Source of the DNA: Candidatus Uhrbacteria bacterium
GTDB taxonomy: Bacteria > Patescibacteriota > Patescibacteriia > UBA9934
Direction: 5' to 3'
Assembly (NCBI GenBank): GCA_030688135.1
Contig: JAUYIW010000067.1
Span: forward strand, 1 to 64,000
Length of the DNA: 64,000 nucleotides
Shown here: piece after piece, positions 8,589-19,600 of the stretch
How the letters are laid out: each line of letters starts with the position of its first letter
Numbering within the stretch: position 1 is the stretch's first letter
The notes under the pieces: model-generated
Seen by the model: only the letters and a program-made list of their open reading frames with translations
Database searches by the model: none
What the model was told of the DNA's origin: nothing
Made by a program: the position numbers and the translations under genes

Positions 8589-9278
8589 TTAATTTACAGA
8601 ATTTGGTACATCGAACAATCTACCCGGACCGTTTGGATTAAAACCTGAAGATACTTCCTGGCCATCTAAATACGTATCGCCATCGGTATCGGCCTCCAAA
8701 GGATCGGTTCCATACACTTGAACCTCTTCCTTATCACCCAAGCCATCTTTGTCAGTATCGGCCAATTCTGGATCGGTACCAACTGCCGACTCCTCACTAT
8801 CCGTTAGGCCGTCTCCATCGCTATCGATGTCCTCTACCACTTCTTCAACCTCTGGAACTACCTCCTCTTCAATCACTTCATCGACTACCTCTTCATCAAC
8901 AACTATTTCGTCTTCTACGGTATCGGTCAAAATAGGCGCCACAGTGCTGTCACTGCCAGGAACGATAACAAGCATATAGGCGATTACTGCAGCGCTTCCA
9001 ATGATTACAATAGCAGCAAAGGCTACAAGAAGCGCTTTAAGTCCTACACGGCTTTTTTTGCTAGGCATTGACTGTTTTGGAGCTAATAGTGGCGCAGGCG
9101 AAGGAACAGCCGGAGAAGGCGCTACAGGAGCTGCAGGTGGAGGCGGTGGTGCCACATGGGTCGCTGTGGCCACGGATTGCGGAGCTTGTGGCGGAGCTAC
9201 AGGGGCCACAGGAGCCGGTGTAGGCTGAGCACCAGGTATAGGAAGGTTATCAGGAGGGCTTGCTTGGTCGTCAAACAT
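8589..9278 (-). CDS. Pro-rich membrane protein with C-terminal TSP3 repeats
   Basis: 229 residues: a long Pro/Ala-rich N-terminal tail (1-70), a single membrane helix at about 82-107 (VAFAAIVIIGSAAVIAYMLV), an acidic Val/Glu linker, then three consecutive Asp-rich loops (DSDGDGLTDSEE, DTDKDGLGDKEE, DTDGDTYLDGQE, about 150-215). Same overall plan as its downstream neighbour but without the extra C-terminal domain. The calcium-binding role is inferred from the DxDxDG spacing. Six bp separate it from the next gene, so they share a transcript. The family A element sits just upstream. Confidence 0.8.
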   Translation of the reverse strand: MFDDQASPPDNLPIPGAQPTPAPVAPVAPPQAPQSVATATHVAPPPPPAAPVAPSPAVPSPAPLLAPKQSMPSKKSRVGLKALLVAFAAIVIIGSAAVIAYMLVIVPGSDSTVAPILTDTVEDEIVVDEEVVDEVIEEEVVPEVEEVVEDIDSDGDGLTDSEESAVGTDPELADTDKDGLGDKEEVQVYGTDPLEADTDGDTYLDGQEVSSGFNPNGPGRLFDVPNSVN

Positions 9279-9395
9279 ATAATTTTATAATTCAGAGGTT
9301 TATTATATTGCGCTTAAGTTTATTGGCTTTCGACTTTGTTTATTGCCAAAAAGCTCATAATCTATTTCGCATATCTGTAGAGATAAAGGTTCCCT

Positions 9396-9668
9396 GGGAT
9401 CATACGCAATTTGGGTGGAAAATGCATAGAGGCCAAAGGTTAGCTCAACCGGTAAAAACAGCGAATCTCTTGCTTTCTACCATCTCGAACCCGATTTAAC
9501 TTTCTGCTGTCGGGTGAGAGATCTTTCGCGGTTCGCCGAGATCTCCGAAAGATTTCTCCTCGCGACCTACAGACTCGTCGAAATGGTAACTTTCTACTTA
9601 TTAAATGGATCAAACAAATCCTAACCTGGCAGATTAGATGACTCCTCCACCTAAATTGCGTATGATCC
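9396..9668. mobile_element. MITE-like element, family A copy 2
   Basis: 273-bp non-coding element with 23-bp terminal inverted repeats and a perfect 8-bp target duplication GTTCCCTG (9388-9395 and 9669-9676). It lacks the internal 48-bp module found once in copy 1 and twice in copy 3. It lies between two TSP3-repeat genes and may split one former operon into two. Confidence 0.9.
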
Positions 9669-9696
9669 GTTCCCTGTCGATAATAATATCACACAA

Positions 9697-10608
9697 TTAG
9701 CTTAAAGGATCAAAACCGCCCAAGACTTCGGTTCCGTCGCTGTATCCGTCGCCATCGGTATCTGAATCTATTGGACTTGTACCATACTTACGAACTTCGT
9801 TAAAATCACTTAATCCATCATCGTCCGTGTCTGCATCTTGGTCACTCGATCCTGCGGCGAATTCATCAATTAAGTATAATCCATCTTTATCTTCATCGCG
9901 CCCGTTTATTGCCTCATAACAGTTTTCAATATCCGCATGAGCAATGTATACCTCGCAAAGTTCAGGGTCACCGCTTTCCAACACATAATTAAGCCAATCG
10001 TTGGCGTCACATAAATACGGATCTAAACCATACTCGTCGCAACGTCCAGCTTTTACTACTATGCCTGTTATTAGATTTTCGCAGGTTATCTTTTTCTGTG
10101 CTCCATGCATAACTCCGCAACGATCAAAACTGACTTCAGCTTCCGCGAGATTAAGCAAAACAATGTCTTCACAATCTTCAAAATCACTATCCTCTAACAT
10201 TTGGCATGCTTGAAGATCACTGTTGTCATATGCTATCAAGGAAATACAATCTACATACGCATCCCCGGCAAGGCCAACGCACACTTCCGCTTCTCCTATT
10301 TCGCGTGCTATCCCCTTTCTTAAACGCGCTTCGCAGGCATCTACGTCCGCATCTCCGGCACAATCTCCCAAACCATCTTGAATCATACTTTCCGCCTCTG
10401 CTATTGTAACGGCTACATCGATAGCCTCCTTCCTGCTTGCTAGCATATTACTCACAAACATCGAAATCAAAAGCACAATCAATAAAACTCCTACGGCAAT
10501 ACCGGATTTAATCAACATTTTTCTACTAACAAAACTCTTAGCCGAGCCATTTGGCTTCTGCTTTTCACTATTGACCTCGTAAAATTGTCTATTTGATAAA
10601 TCCGGCAT
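9697..10608 (-). CDS. membrane-anchored Cys-containing protein with TSP3 repeats
   Basis: About 303 residues from ATG at 10608 (a TTG 27 bp earlier would overlap the giant gene by 13 bp and is less likely). A short cytoplasmic N-terminus is followed by one membrane helix at about 33-55. An external domain with about a dozen cysteines, many in CxxL/CE contexts (about 80-235), leads to three Asp-rich TSP3 loops (DEDKDGLYLIDE, DTDDDGLSDFNE, DTDGDGYSDGTE). The gene follows the 3361-residue protein by 14 bp, so they are almost certainly cotranscribed. Probably a disulphide-stabilised partner of the giant protein; this role is an inference. Confidence 0.8.
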   Translation of the reverse strand: MPDLSNRQFYEVNSEKQKPNGSAKSFVSRKMLIKSGIAVGVLLIVLLISMFVSNMLASRKEAIDVAVTIAEAESMIQDGLGDCAGDADVDACEARLRKGIAREIGEAEVCVGLAGDAYVDCISLIAYDNSDLQACQMLEDSDFEDCEDIVLLNLAEAEVSFDRCGVMHGAQKKITCENLITGIVVKAGRCDEYGLDPYLCDANDWLNYVLESGDPELCEVYIAHADIENCYEAINGRDEDKDGLYLIDEFAAGSSDQDADTDDDGLSDFNEVRKYGTSPIDSDTDGDGYSDGTEVLGGFDPLS

Positions 10609-10622
10609 ATTCTTTTTTAGCT

Positions 10623-13600
10623 CTATGGAGCACAATACTCAAACCCAACATTGCTAATACCAATTGAGCCTGTTCCTGTAAAATCTACCCTAAACGGAAG
10701 TTCTTGTTCATTGTTCGGATCACACACAAATAACTCCGGCCAAGGCAATTCTATATCTGTACCATCCCTAACGCCACCTGAAACCGTTACCGGACCTTCA
10801 TTAGTATCTACTACAAATGTAATTTGTGGGCCCATAATGATGTCAAATATTTCACCATATGCGCTAGCCAGCCCTTCCGGTGAATAAGCGTCATAAGCGT
10901 AATCAATATCTGAGCTTGGATCAGGGTTTCCGCTTGACCAACATGCCATCTGTTGAATTATTGTAAGATCGTCAACGTCGTCGGTACAAGATGTAGCTTG
11001 CGCTGTAAGAATGCCGGTCATTTTACGCACAGCGCCAGACAAGAAATCTGTAAATCTGTCAACAAACCGACGTGGCGCGGTTACATAATCCTCAGTTGCT
11101 CCAAATTGTATAAAGCTCGAATCAATAAACATCGACTCAAACGATCTATAAGTAGACTCAGTCATCATACCCGCACCCAATAAACTATCTGCAGTATTCT
11201 GACTTATATTGGCACCGCCACTAAGCAAACTTTCAATGTGTGAAGGTGTAAGAATTCCAGCGTCGTTAAGCCCTAAGATAACATCCATGTTGCTAATTCT
11301 GCCATCATTAAGTTGATCCAATAGATCGGCATCCGTAAGACTACCGTAATCGATCAAGTTACGCACGTGACTGTAGTCTAATATACCTTGGTCTATGGCA
11401 CTCCAGTACCATGAAAAATCTATATTGGCCCCTGTAATAATACGTGAATCTATAAAGCTGGCAAGAGCATCTGCTGTCAATATACCCCACAATACATTGT
11501 TCTCAATCATAGTTTCAAGTATTGTGCCTCCTCGATCGGTTGCAAAGAATCCATCGCTAAATCGCTCGGCGAAATTTTCAGAGGTTATATAGGTGCCATC
11601 GTCATCTTGATAATCTCCGCATTCTCCAAGTTCTGAAGTAATCTCAGTTGTGCCGTTATAAAGCGAAACAGTAAACAATTCAACGTCTAAATCATCTTTC
11701 GCGAGACACGCCATATAAGTTGGGTCTCGCTGGTCGCTTCCACAAGTATCGCAGTTCCATTCGCCATCGGTCATTAACACAATCACTTTTCTGGCATCGG
11801 TTTCTAGCACGCTACTCATTAGTACATTCGCTGCCCATAGGCCAAAATATGTATAGGTTCCGCCACCGGCCGAATAGCCGTTAATGGCACTCATCAACTC
11901 AACTTCATGATCTTCACCTCTAAACTGATGTACAAACTCAGCGCTCGACTGATCAAACATCACCACGTGACCATCCACCAAAGAAGCATAGGTAGGCCAC
12001 GCACTACCTCCATTATTATTTGATTGGTACCCAACTACACTAACCATAACATCGCTTCCCATTATATCGAACAGATCTCTAATTCCTGTTCTAAGCTCTT
12101 GTTTTACCAGTTTCAGTTTAGTATCCGGACTCAATGTCTCACCCATCGAACCGGAAAGATCTGTTACAAATACGACATATGTCATATCAGGCGGACTGTA
12201 ATCTGTGTAAGAAATATCGGCTACAAGTGAAGTGGCCACTGTGCACTCCGGGATAATAAGCGTTGCCGCATCGCCTGTTTCGGAATAACTCTCAAGCGAA
12301 ACAGACGACCTTCGCCTTGCGCCAGGAGTAATCGATTCAATAAGCAAAGTGTCAGAGTCGTAAGTGAATGGACATGAGCTTCCACAGCTATCAGAACAGG
12401 ACGGCTTCACGCATTGACCGTCGCAGTCGCTTAAAGAAAGACAATATGCGCCGTTATCTTCTCCTCCGTTACAAACTCCAACGTTCCTACAAGACTGCAC
12501 AGAGGTACCCGATCCCGTAGATGTTCCAACAGAGTCAGCATCACATGTTACTCCCAGGTTTGTATATGACGTGACACCATCAAAAGTAGTACCGGAATGT
12601 ATAAAGTAATAAGGAAGGTCTTCTGCATCGCAGAATTCATCTCCGTTAATTACACCATCACCGCAAAATGAACCGGAAGTTGTTAGTAGTCGGCATGAAT
12701 CAGAACAGTATGTACACGTTGACTCGTAAGAAGATGAACAAACTTCGCCATTTTCCAGTCCCTCATCGCAATCTTCAATACCCGCATAAAGATACCCATC
12801 TCCACAAACGTTTGATGTACACTCATTGGTACAATCGTCAGATGAATCTTCGTTTCCGTCATCGCATTCTTCGCCGTCGTCCACGGTACCGTCCCCGCAA
12901 CTTCCTATAGCTACACAATTAAGCGTACCCCAGTTCTCTTGCTCCCAAGTACATGAACCGCCTGCCGAAACATCGTCGGCGCACGTTCTTGTACGAGTAG
13001 TTTCAACTTCAAAAGATGAACAAACTCCATCTGCTTCGCCCGAAGTGTCGCAATCAACGTCAGCTACGCACGCTCTTCCAATCATATCTGCGTCGCCGTC
13101 GAGACATACAGTGGTTGTAGCGCACTCACTAGTTGAGTCTGTGCCACCACATACGCCAGATTCACCTCTAGGCCTAATACCTCTGAATGAACAATCGGAA
13201 TCTGAAGAACATTGTCCCAAACCATCTAGCGTTGTACCAGAACTACACAATGCACCGCTGTACGTTTCGGTATCTCCGTCACATTCCTCACCGCTATCTA
13301 CTACTGCATCTCCACAGTAAGATGCCGGACCCGCGCAATCCCATGAGCACGTATTATTTTCATTAGTATCGTAAACTCCGTTTAAAAATGTAGTACAAAC
13401 GCCACCACCATAATTTCTACCGGAAGGCGTACCGGAACTTCCGCAGTCGCAAACTTCAGCTCCAGCAAGAGAACCGTCACCGCAATAAAACGCAGAATCG
13501 TACGTGCATAGCGATCCACAATAACCATATCTACCATTGAATGATCCGTCATCGCAGGTTTCACCAGCATCAGCTTCGGTAACGCCATTTCCGCATTCGC

Positions 13601-16600
13601 TTGTTGTACACTCAGCACTTGTGTCGGTTATGTATCCACTCGAACAATCAGAAGCGCAAACGGTTCTTATTGTTCCGTCGTCAGTTCCGTCCGCATTACT
13701 GTCGCATGCCTCGCGCGGTCCTTCGTCTCCAAGCTCACAATCTTCTGTTGGGCCAATAACTCCATCTCCACAAACATTTGATTGTCCATAAATGCTCGAT
13801 CCATCGCAATACGCCACGCCACCTGTAAATCCCGGCACCGAATCGTTTGAGTTTCCTCCAACCATAACCACCAAATCATCCGAGGCATCCGGATCTATAG
13901 CGTATGCCCAATCTGCTTCGTCGTATTCAAGTTCCGCACCTAATTCATAACCTAGCGCACCAACAGAGCGATAATGATACACAGTGGCTAAATCAGGACA
14001 AACATATTCACCGTTGGTTTCGTTAAGACATGTGCCATATGTATAGTCTGGGAAATCAGAATCAATACAGGCTTCGCTCGATGTAGTGTCGCAGTCAGAA
14101 TCGGAAGAACATTCGGTTTTAGAATCCTCACAGTACGATCCACAAAGATATCCGTACGTATTCAACGGATCAGATGGTGGCGTGGAACCAAATGCACCTG
14201 CAACAGTATTGCTCCATGAATCCCACGCGCTAGTGCCCATTGCACGAACAAATGTCCCAGACTGCAAGGTTGGCACAGCCTCATTACAGGTTTCTTCATC
14301 CGGACACCCTGCGTCACTTGTACATATTTGATCTGTTGTTTCAGAGCAAACGCCATTCCTTACGCCGTAACCGGAAAGTAAACTTTGTATTGTTACAACG
14401 TCTTGTACGCGCTCCATATCGCGCTGAATTTCATCTTTCTCTGAACCGCAAACTTCTCCGCTGTCAATGTCGCAATCCCAGTCGCTACCGCATATGTCAG
14501 AAGTCCACTGAACTTGCGCTTCGCTATCAACAAAGTAACACAAGTTAGTGTTGCTAACTTCACTGTTAACTACAAACTCCATGTTTGCAAGAATCTGATT
14601 AAATATATCTATTGTATCGCTAGAAGCGTTTTCGTTATAAGAAAGTATATAAATATTTGGGTAAAGATCACCATCGGAAGACTGATTTGGCGCAGCAACA
14701 TAAGTTGTTCTGCCGTCACGCACAGCATCAAAATTATCTACCGTAGTTTCTGAAGGCGAACCTGCAAAACCACGCGAGTAGTACCAGTTAGCCGGAGCTT
14801 CATAACCGCTATTTGAAGCAATTCGAATTCCAATAGCATCCCCGGAACCATCATTTACGAGCAAAAGATATTCCTTAAATACAGATTCTGATTCGGAAAC
14901 TGCAGGAGCTACTACAACAAGATCAGACAAATCATCTGAAAGATCATCTTCTTCCCCAGCGTCCATACAATACCAAGTTGAAAAATTGGTCCAAGCAGAG
15001 CCTTCGGTGATTCCTGAAACGCTACCGGATTCTCCTTCGGCATTATCGCGAAATGGAAGCTCGGTAAACATTGGCCATGGATTTTCACAAAGTGTAGCAA
15101 TAATGTCTTCCGTGCCAGAAATCATGCTAGCAAAATCATCGCCTTCAGCGTCAACACTAACTTGAACCTGCGCAAGCACTGTAGCCTCTCCTGATTGCGT
15201 GCCCGAAGTTACCACTGCAGTGTCACTAATGCTTGAAACCGTAAATACGTCTGAGAGAACATCTACCTGCCAAGGAAGCCACGCCCACTCATAAACTCCG
15301 GTAATGCCTACAATTTCCTGACTATCGCCTAGCTCGTGTGAATACGCGCTTGCAAGGAAGTTATGTGCCTCAGACGATTGGCTAAATACTCGAGGACTGT
15401 CGGTATCTGTATCCCTAACAGTTACTGTATCAACTCCACAAATTTCGCTAGCCGTTGTAAAGCTGACTTCTTTTGTTTCGGCAAGACCAACGCCAAGCTT
15501 AGAAAGTACTCCATCCTCTGCCCCATCACCTGTTAGCGTGTTACCCTCGATAAATATTGTGTAATCTGCGTTTGGCTCCAGCGCAACATCGTAGTTAATT
15601 GCAACTTTGTAGCCGTCGGTTAGAGCAGTTTGCGTAAATGAAGTGACTGGCAATAAACATGCTACATCTGACCTTGCCTCGGCATCACTACCAAAGAATG
15701 ATTTTATTTTATTCCAAACACGAGCAAACCACGAAGACCCACTATCAACTACGGTTGTATAAAGAGCATATTCAGCTGGGCACTCCCCATCCACGGTTGT
15801 TGATGTATCGAGTTCAACAACTATGTTGTCAATGAACGTTGCAGTATCCATTTCATCGTCAAACATTGCATAAATCGCTGCATTTCTACAAGTGTTTTCA
15901 CCATTTGGGAATGCCTCGACATTTGTTCTTTCGATACAACAACTATTTGTACCTACGCCGTATTCATCGGGATCAGGACAGTCGACTGCTTCGTTTTCCG
16001 CAGAACACGACAGACTAAGCGATGCTTCTGCAGAAACATCGTATGTTGCATGACTTACCTGAATAGTTGCAGTTGCAAGTTCAGTAACTTCGTTAACGTG
16101 CGAAGGTGCTGTTTCTGAAATAACCGCCATTTGTACTGGATCTGTTTTTGAGTCACCAGACCCTCCAAATTCGCAAACTTCAAGTTCGCCAAGTCCTGCA
16201 ACTCCGTCTCCACAAACTGAAGGTGAGCTGTAGCTTAATGATGAACCGGAAAGAGTACACCGACTTGAACAGTATTCTTCGCCGTCACAATCTTCTCCTC
16301 CACTTTCCTCAGCGCTAGCGGAAGCAGGGATTTGATCTACTTCGCCATCACCACAAGTTCCAAAATCTCCGACCGAACCTTCACGAACGCATCTCGAAGA
16401 ACAGCCATCGTAATTTGTGCTATTGCCATCATCACAAGTTTCGTAAGGTTCGTTAATTTCGCCATCACCGCAAACAGCTGCCACCGCACCAAGCGCACTT
16501 GAACCCTCGTTTAAACAAATCGAACTACAACCATCGCCAGAACGAGCATTGCCGTCGGCGCAATCTTCACCGCCTGCATCTGCTGCCCAAGCTATATCTG

Positions 16601-19600
16601 TATTTGCGCAAGTTGCACCAATAACTCTAGAACCTTCGTTCAAACATGTCGCTGAACATCCATCACCGTCTCTAGTGTTGCTGTCATCGCACTCTTCCAA
16701 AACTCCAAGCGTAGCGCTCTCTTCAAGCTCGCCGTTACCACAGCAAAGGCTTGAGTCAGCACTTGCGCACGTGCTCGATCCCTCAGACAAACATTCAGAA
16801 GAACAGCCGTCGCCGTCTACCGAAAGACCATCATCGCAATCCTCACCAGTTTCTACAATACCGTTTCCACAAAGTGCATCAAAACCATCACTGCCAGTAG
16901 CTAAACATGAACTGGTACAACCTTCAGGGATTCCGTCAGGGTCAACATTGAATAATAGAGAATTTATTTTAACTAATTCAGCAACATCGGAATCACCCAC
17001 AATTGGATCTACCCAATCCCACGAGAAACCATAAGCGCTTAAACGCTGACCGGAAGAAGAACATTCATCCGGCTCGCCGTATGGTTCGACTGTGAAGCTC
17101 TGAGTTTCCCCTACTGCAGAAAGCTCTTTGTTTTCAGGGTCGATAGAAATCCTATCAACCGCGCATTCAGTGTCGTCGTCTTTTGTTGAGAATATCCACG
17201 AATAGTCATTGCCATAATTTGTACGCGTAAGCAAAACTCCGCTATTAGAAGCTACTTCGCCTGAAATAATTACTCTATAAAAAGTATTCGAATCGAGCGA
17301 TCCGGTAATATTTGCAGAAATCTCGGTGCATTCTCCGCCTGAGGTGTCATCGCAATCAGCTGAAGTCGCAACAGTGTCACCAAAAGACAAGCAAAGTTCA
17401 TTTGTACACTCCTTTACAATAAACGCATCTTCAGCTTCCACAGAACCAGCGCTGCTACCAAATGACATTGGAATATTAAAACTTGCGCCAACTTCTGCGT
17501 TTGTGCAGGCCATGCTACAACTAGGCCAATTGTTGTCAACGTATGGATCGGTATAGTCGATTATAAGTAGCCCTGTTCCGTAAATATTACTTCGCTCCTC
17601 GGTTGCGACTACATTGCTCTGACCTTCCGCAAGAGCAGTAACAGTAATGCAAGAGTCGTGCATGTTTGCCCCGCAACCATCTGACCATGCCGCATATGAA
17701 GAATCAAGCTCCCAATCCCAAGTGTAGTCGCTCGCGTCTAGTACCTGACAATCAAGAGTTGAGGGAAGGGCTTGAAACTCAGTTGTCGCGCCCTCTTCTT
17801 CAATAGTATCTTCTCGAGGACTTACATAGACTACTTCCACTTCACAATCGTCAGCGCTTACTCCTGTAGTAAACCTCCACGACACAGCGTCTTCCATTCC
17901 AATACCTTCGCTACTTTTAACGTTGGTAGAAACTGTAACAATATACGTTGTACTAATCTTGAAGTCGCCTGATCCATTATTGTAACCGGCCTCCGGCGCC
18001 CATGTAAACGAAGTCGAGCTACCGCTATCGGAAAACTCAAGGCTTCCGGCTACTGTTTCAAATTCAGAACATGCTTCATTGGTACATTCTTCAATTTTTA
18101 TGCTGTCGCTGTCTATAAGTGTGCTCTGATCCATTACCATTGTGAAGTACCCGTAAACTTCCGCATTAATACAAACATCACTTGACCATAAACGATTTGG
18201 AACTGCGCTTGGAACCACAGTCTGGTCATTAAGATCACAATCAACAACCAATTGAGGCGAATCCGGAATTAGTCCTGTTGAAAAAATCCAACCATATGAC
18301 GCTGCCACAATAGCAGTGCCAGCTTCACCCTCGGAAATTTCAAAATTTACAGTATTACTGTCCTCTTCTCCAACAGTGACTTTTACAGGCCCTGTTGAAG
18401 TTGCGCTTGGTACAGTAAGAGTGATCTCCTCAGACGACCATAATTCTACAGAAGTAGCGTTTACACTATTATAAAAAGTTGCCGTGCCAACAGTTCCAAG
18501 CTTTTCTCCATAAAGCGTAACTGTGTCACCTGCCTCGCCAGAGCTGGCATCGATCGCGCAGAGCCCGGGTGATGGATCTGCATCGGTAATTATGAATTCT
18601 ACAATATTCGAGTCTCCCACCGAGGTCTCAACATAAACATTGTGAGCAGTTTCTTCTATTGGTTCATCATTCGTATAAGTGTCTGGAACAATAATTGTGA
18701 TTTCATCAGTGCTCCAATAGTCGTTTACGCATGCATCCGGGAAATCAATACTGCCCTGAGCTGAATATCCGCTATCTTGGTTTACAAACCATACGTTACC
18801 GGTGCTTGAACCAAAATTTGTTCCGCTAATAGTTACATACTGCCCTATTCCACCATCGCCCGGATCAATTCTTGTTATAACGGGGTCATCGGTTTCTACA
18901 TCCCTTAAGGTGTAATTAAGCGCATTAGACGACACACCATCAACTACAACTGTAACGCTGTAATCTGCAACACTGAGTGTTGGTACGGTTATTACTGCGC
19001 TGGTATCAGCCCAACTTCGATAAGTTCGTACTTCGTTTTCTGTTTCGTCTTCGGCAGTAAAGAGAATGGTTGAGTCACCTTGAACGTCAACAAAATTGGA
19101 ACCACTCAGCGTTGTTGTGTCGCCAATCGAACCACTACTTAGCGTGAGCCGGCACAAGTTTGGACTTACGACTTCGTTAACATCAAAATCATTAAGCAAC
19201 GCCCCATTGTCGTCGTTTGTTGACTCTTCCAGTTCAGTTGAAGTTATGAGAGTTATTGCTCCACTAACTGCGCCATCCGGCACTTCAACAATAACTTCGG
19301 TTCTACTCCAACCTTCGCTACAGCTAGGAATTGTTGCTGCAATTAAACTGTCATCTGCCCCGGTAAAGTAAACAGTGCCGGTACTCGAGCCAAAGTTTGA
19401 ACCGCTTATAGTTACATAGTTACCGGGCGCACCTTCTTCCGGCGAAATATTTTCTATTTCCGGCATGCTCACGCAAACTGAATCAACGCAATCTCCGCTC
19501 GAGCATTCGTCGTTTGTTGTACAAGACGATCCATCGCACGCTCCACACTCCCCACCGCAATCAATACCTTCTTCGCCTTCGTCGGCATTAAGTAGCCTAT

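Noticed and set aside
12826..17034. Long plus-strand ORFs rich in Ser, Pro and His (for example 12826-13320 and 16549-17034)
   Set aside because: They are antisense to the Cys- and Asp-rich repeats of the giant protein; their composition is the mirror of those codons.
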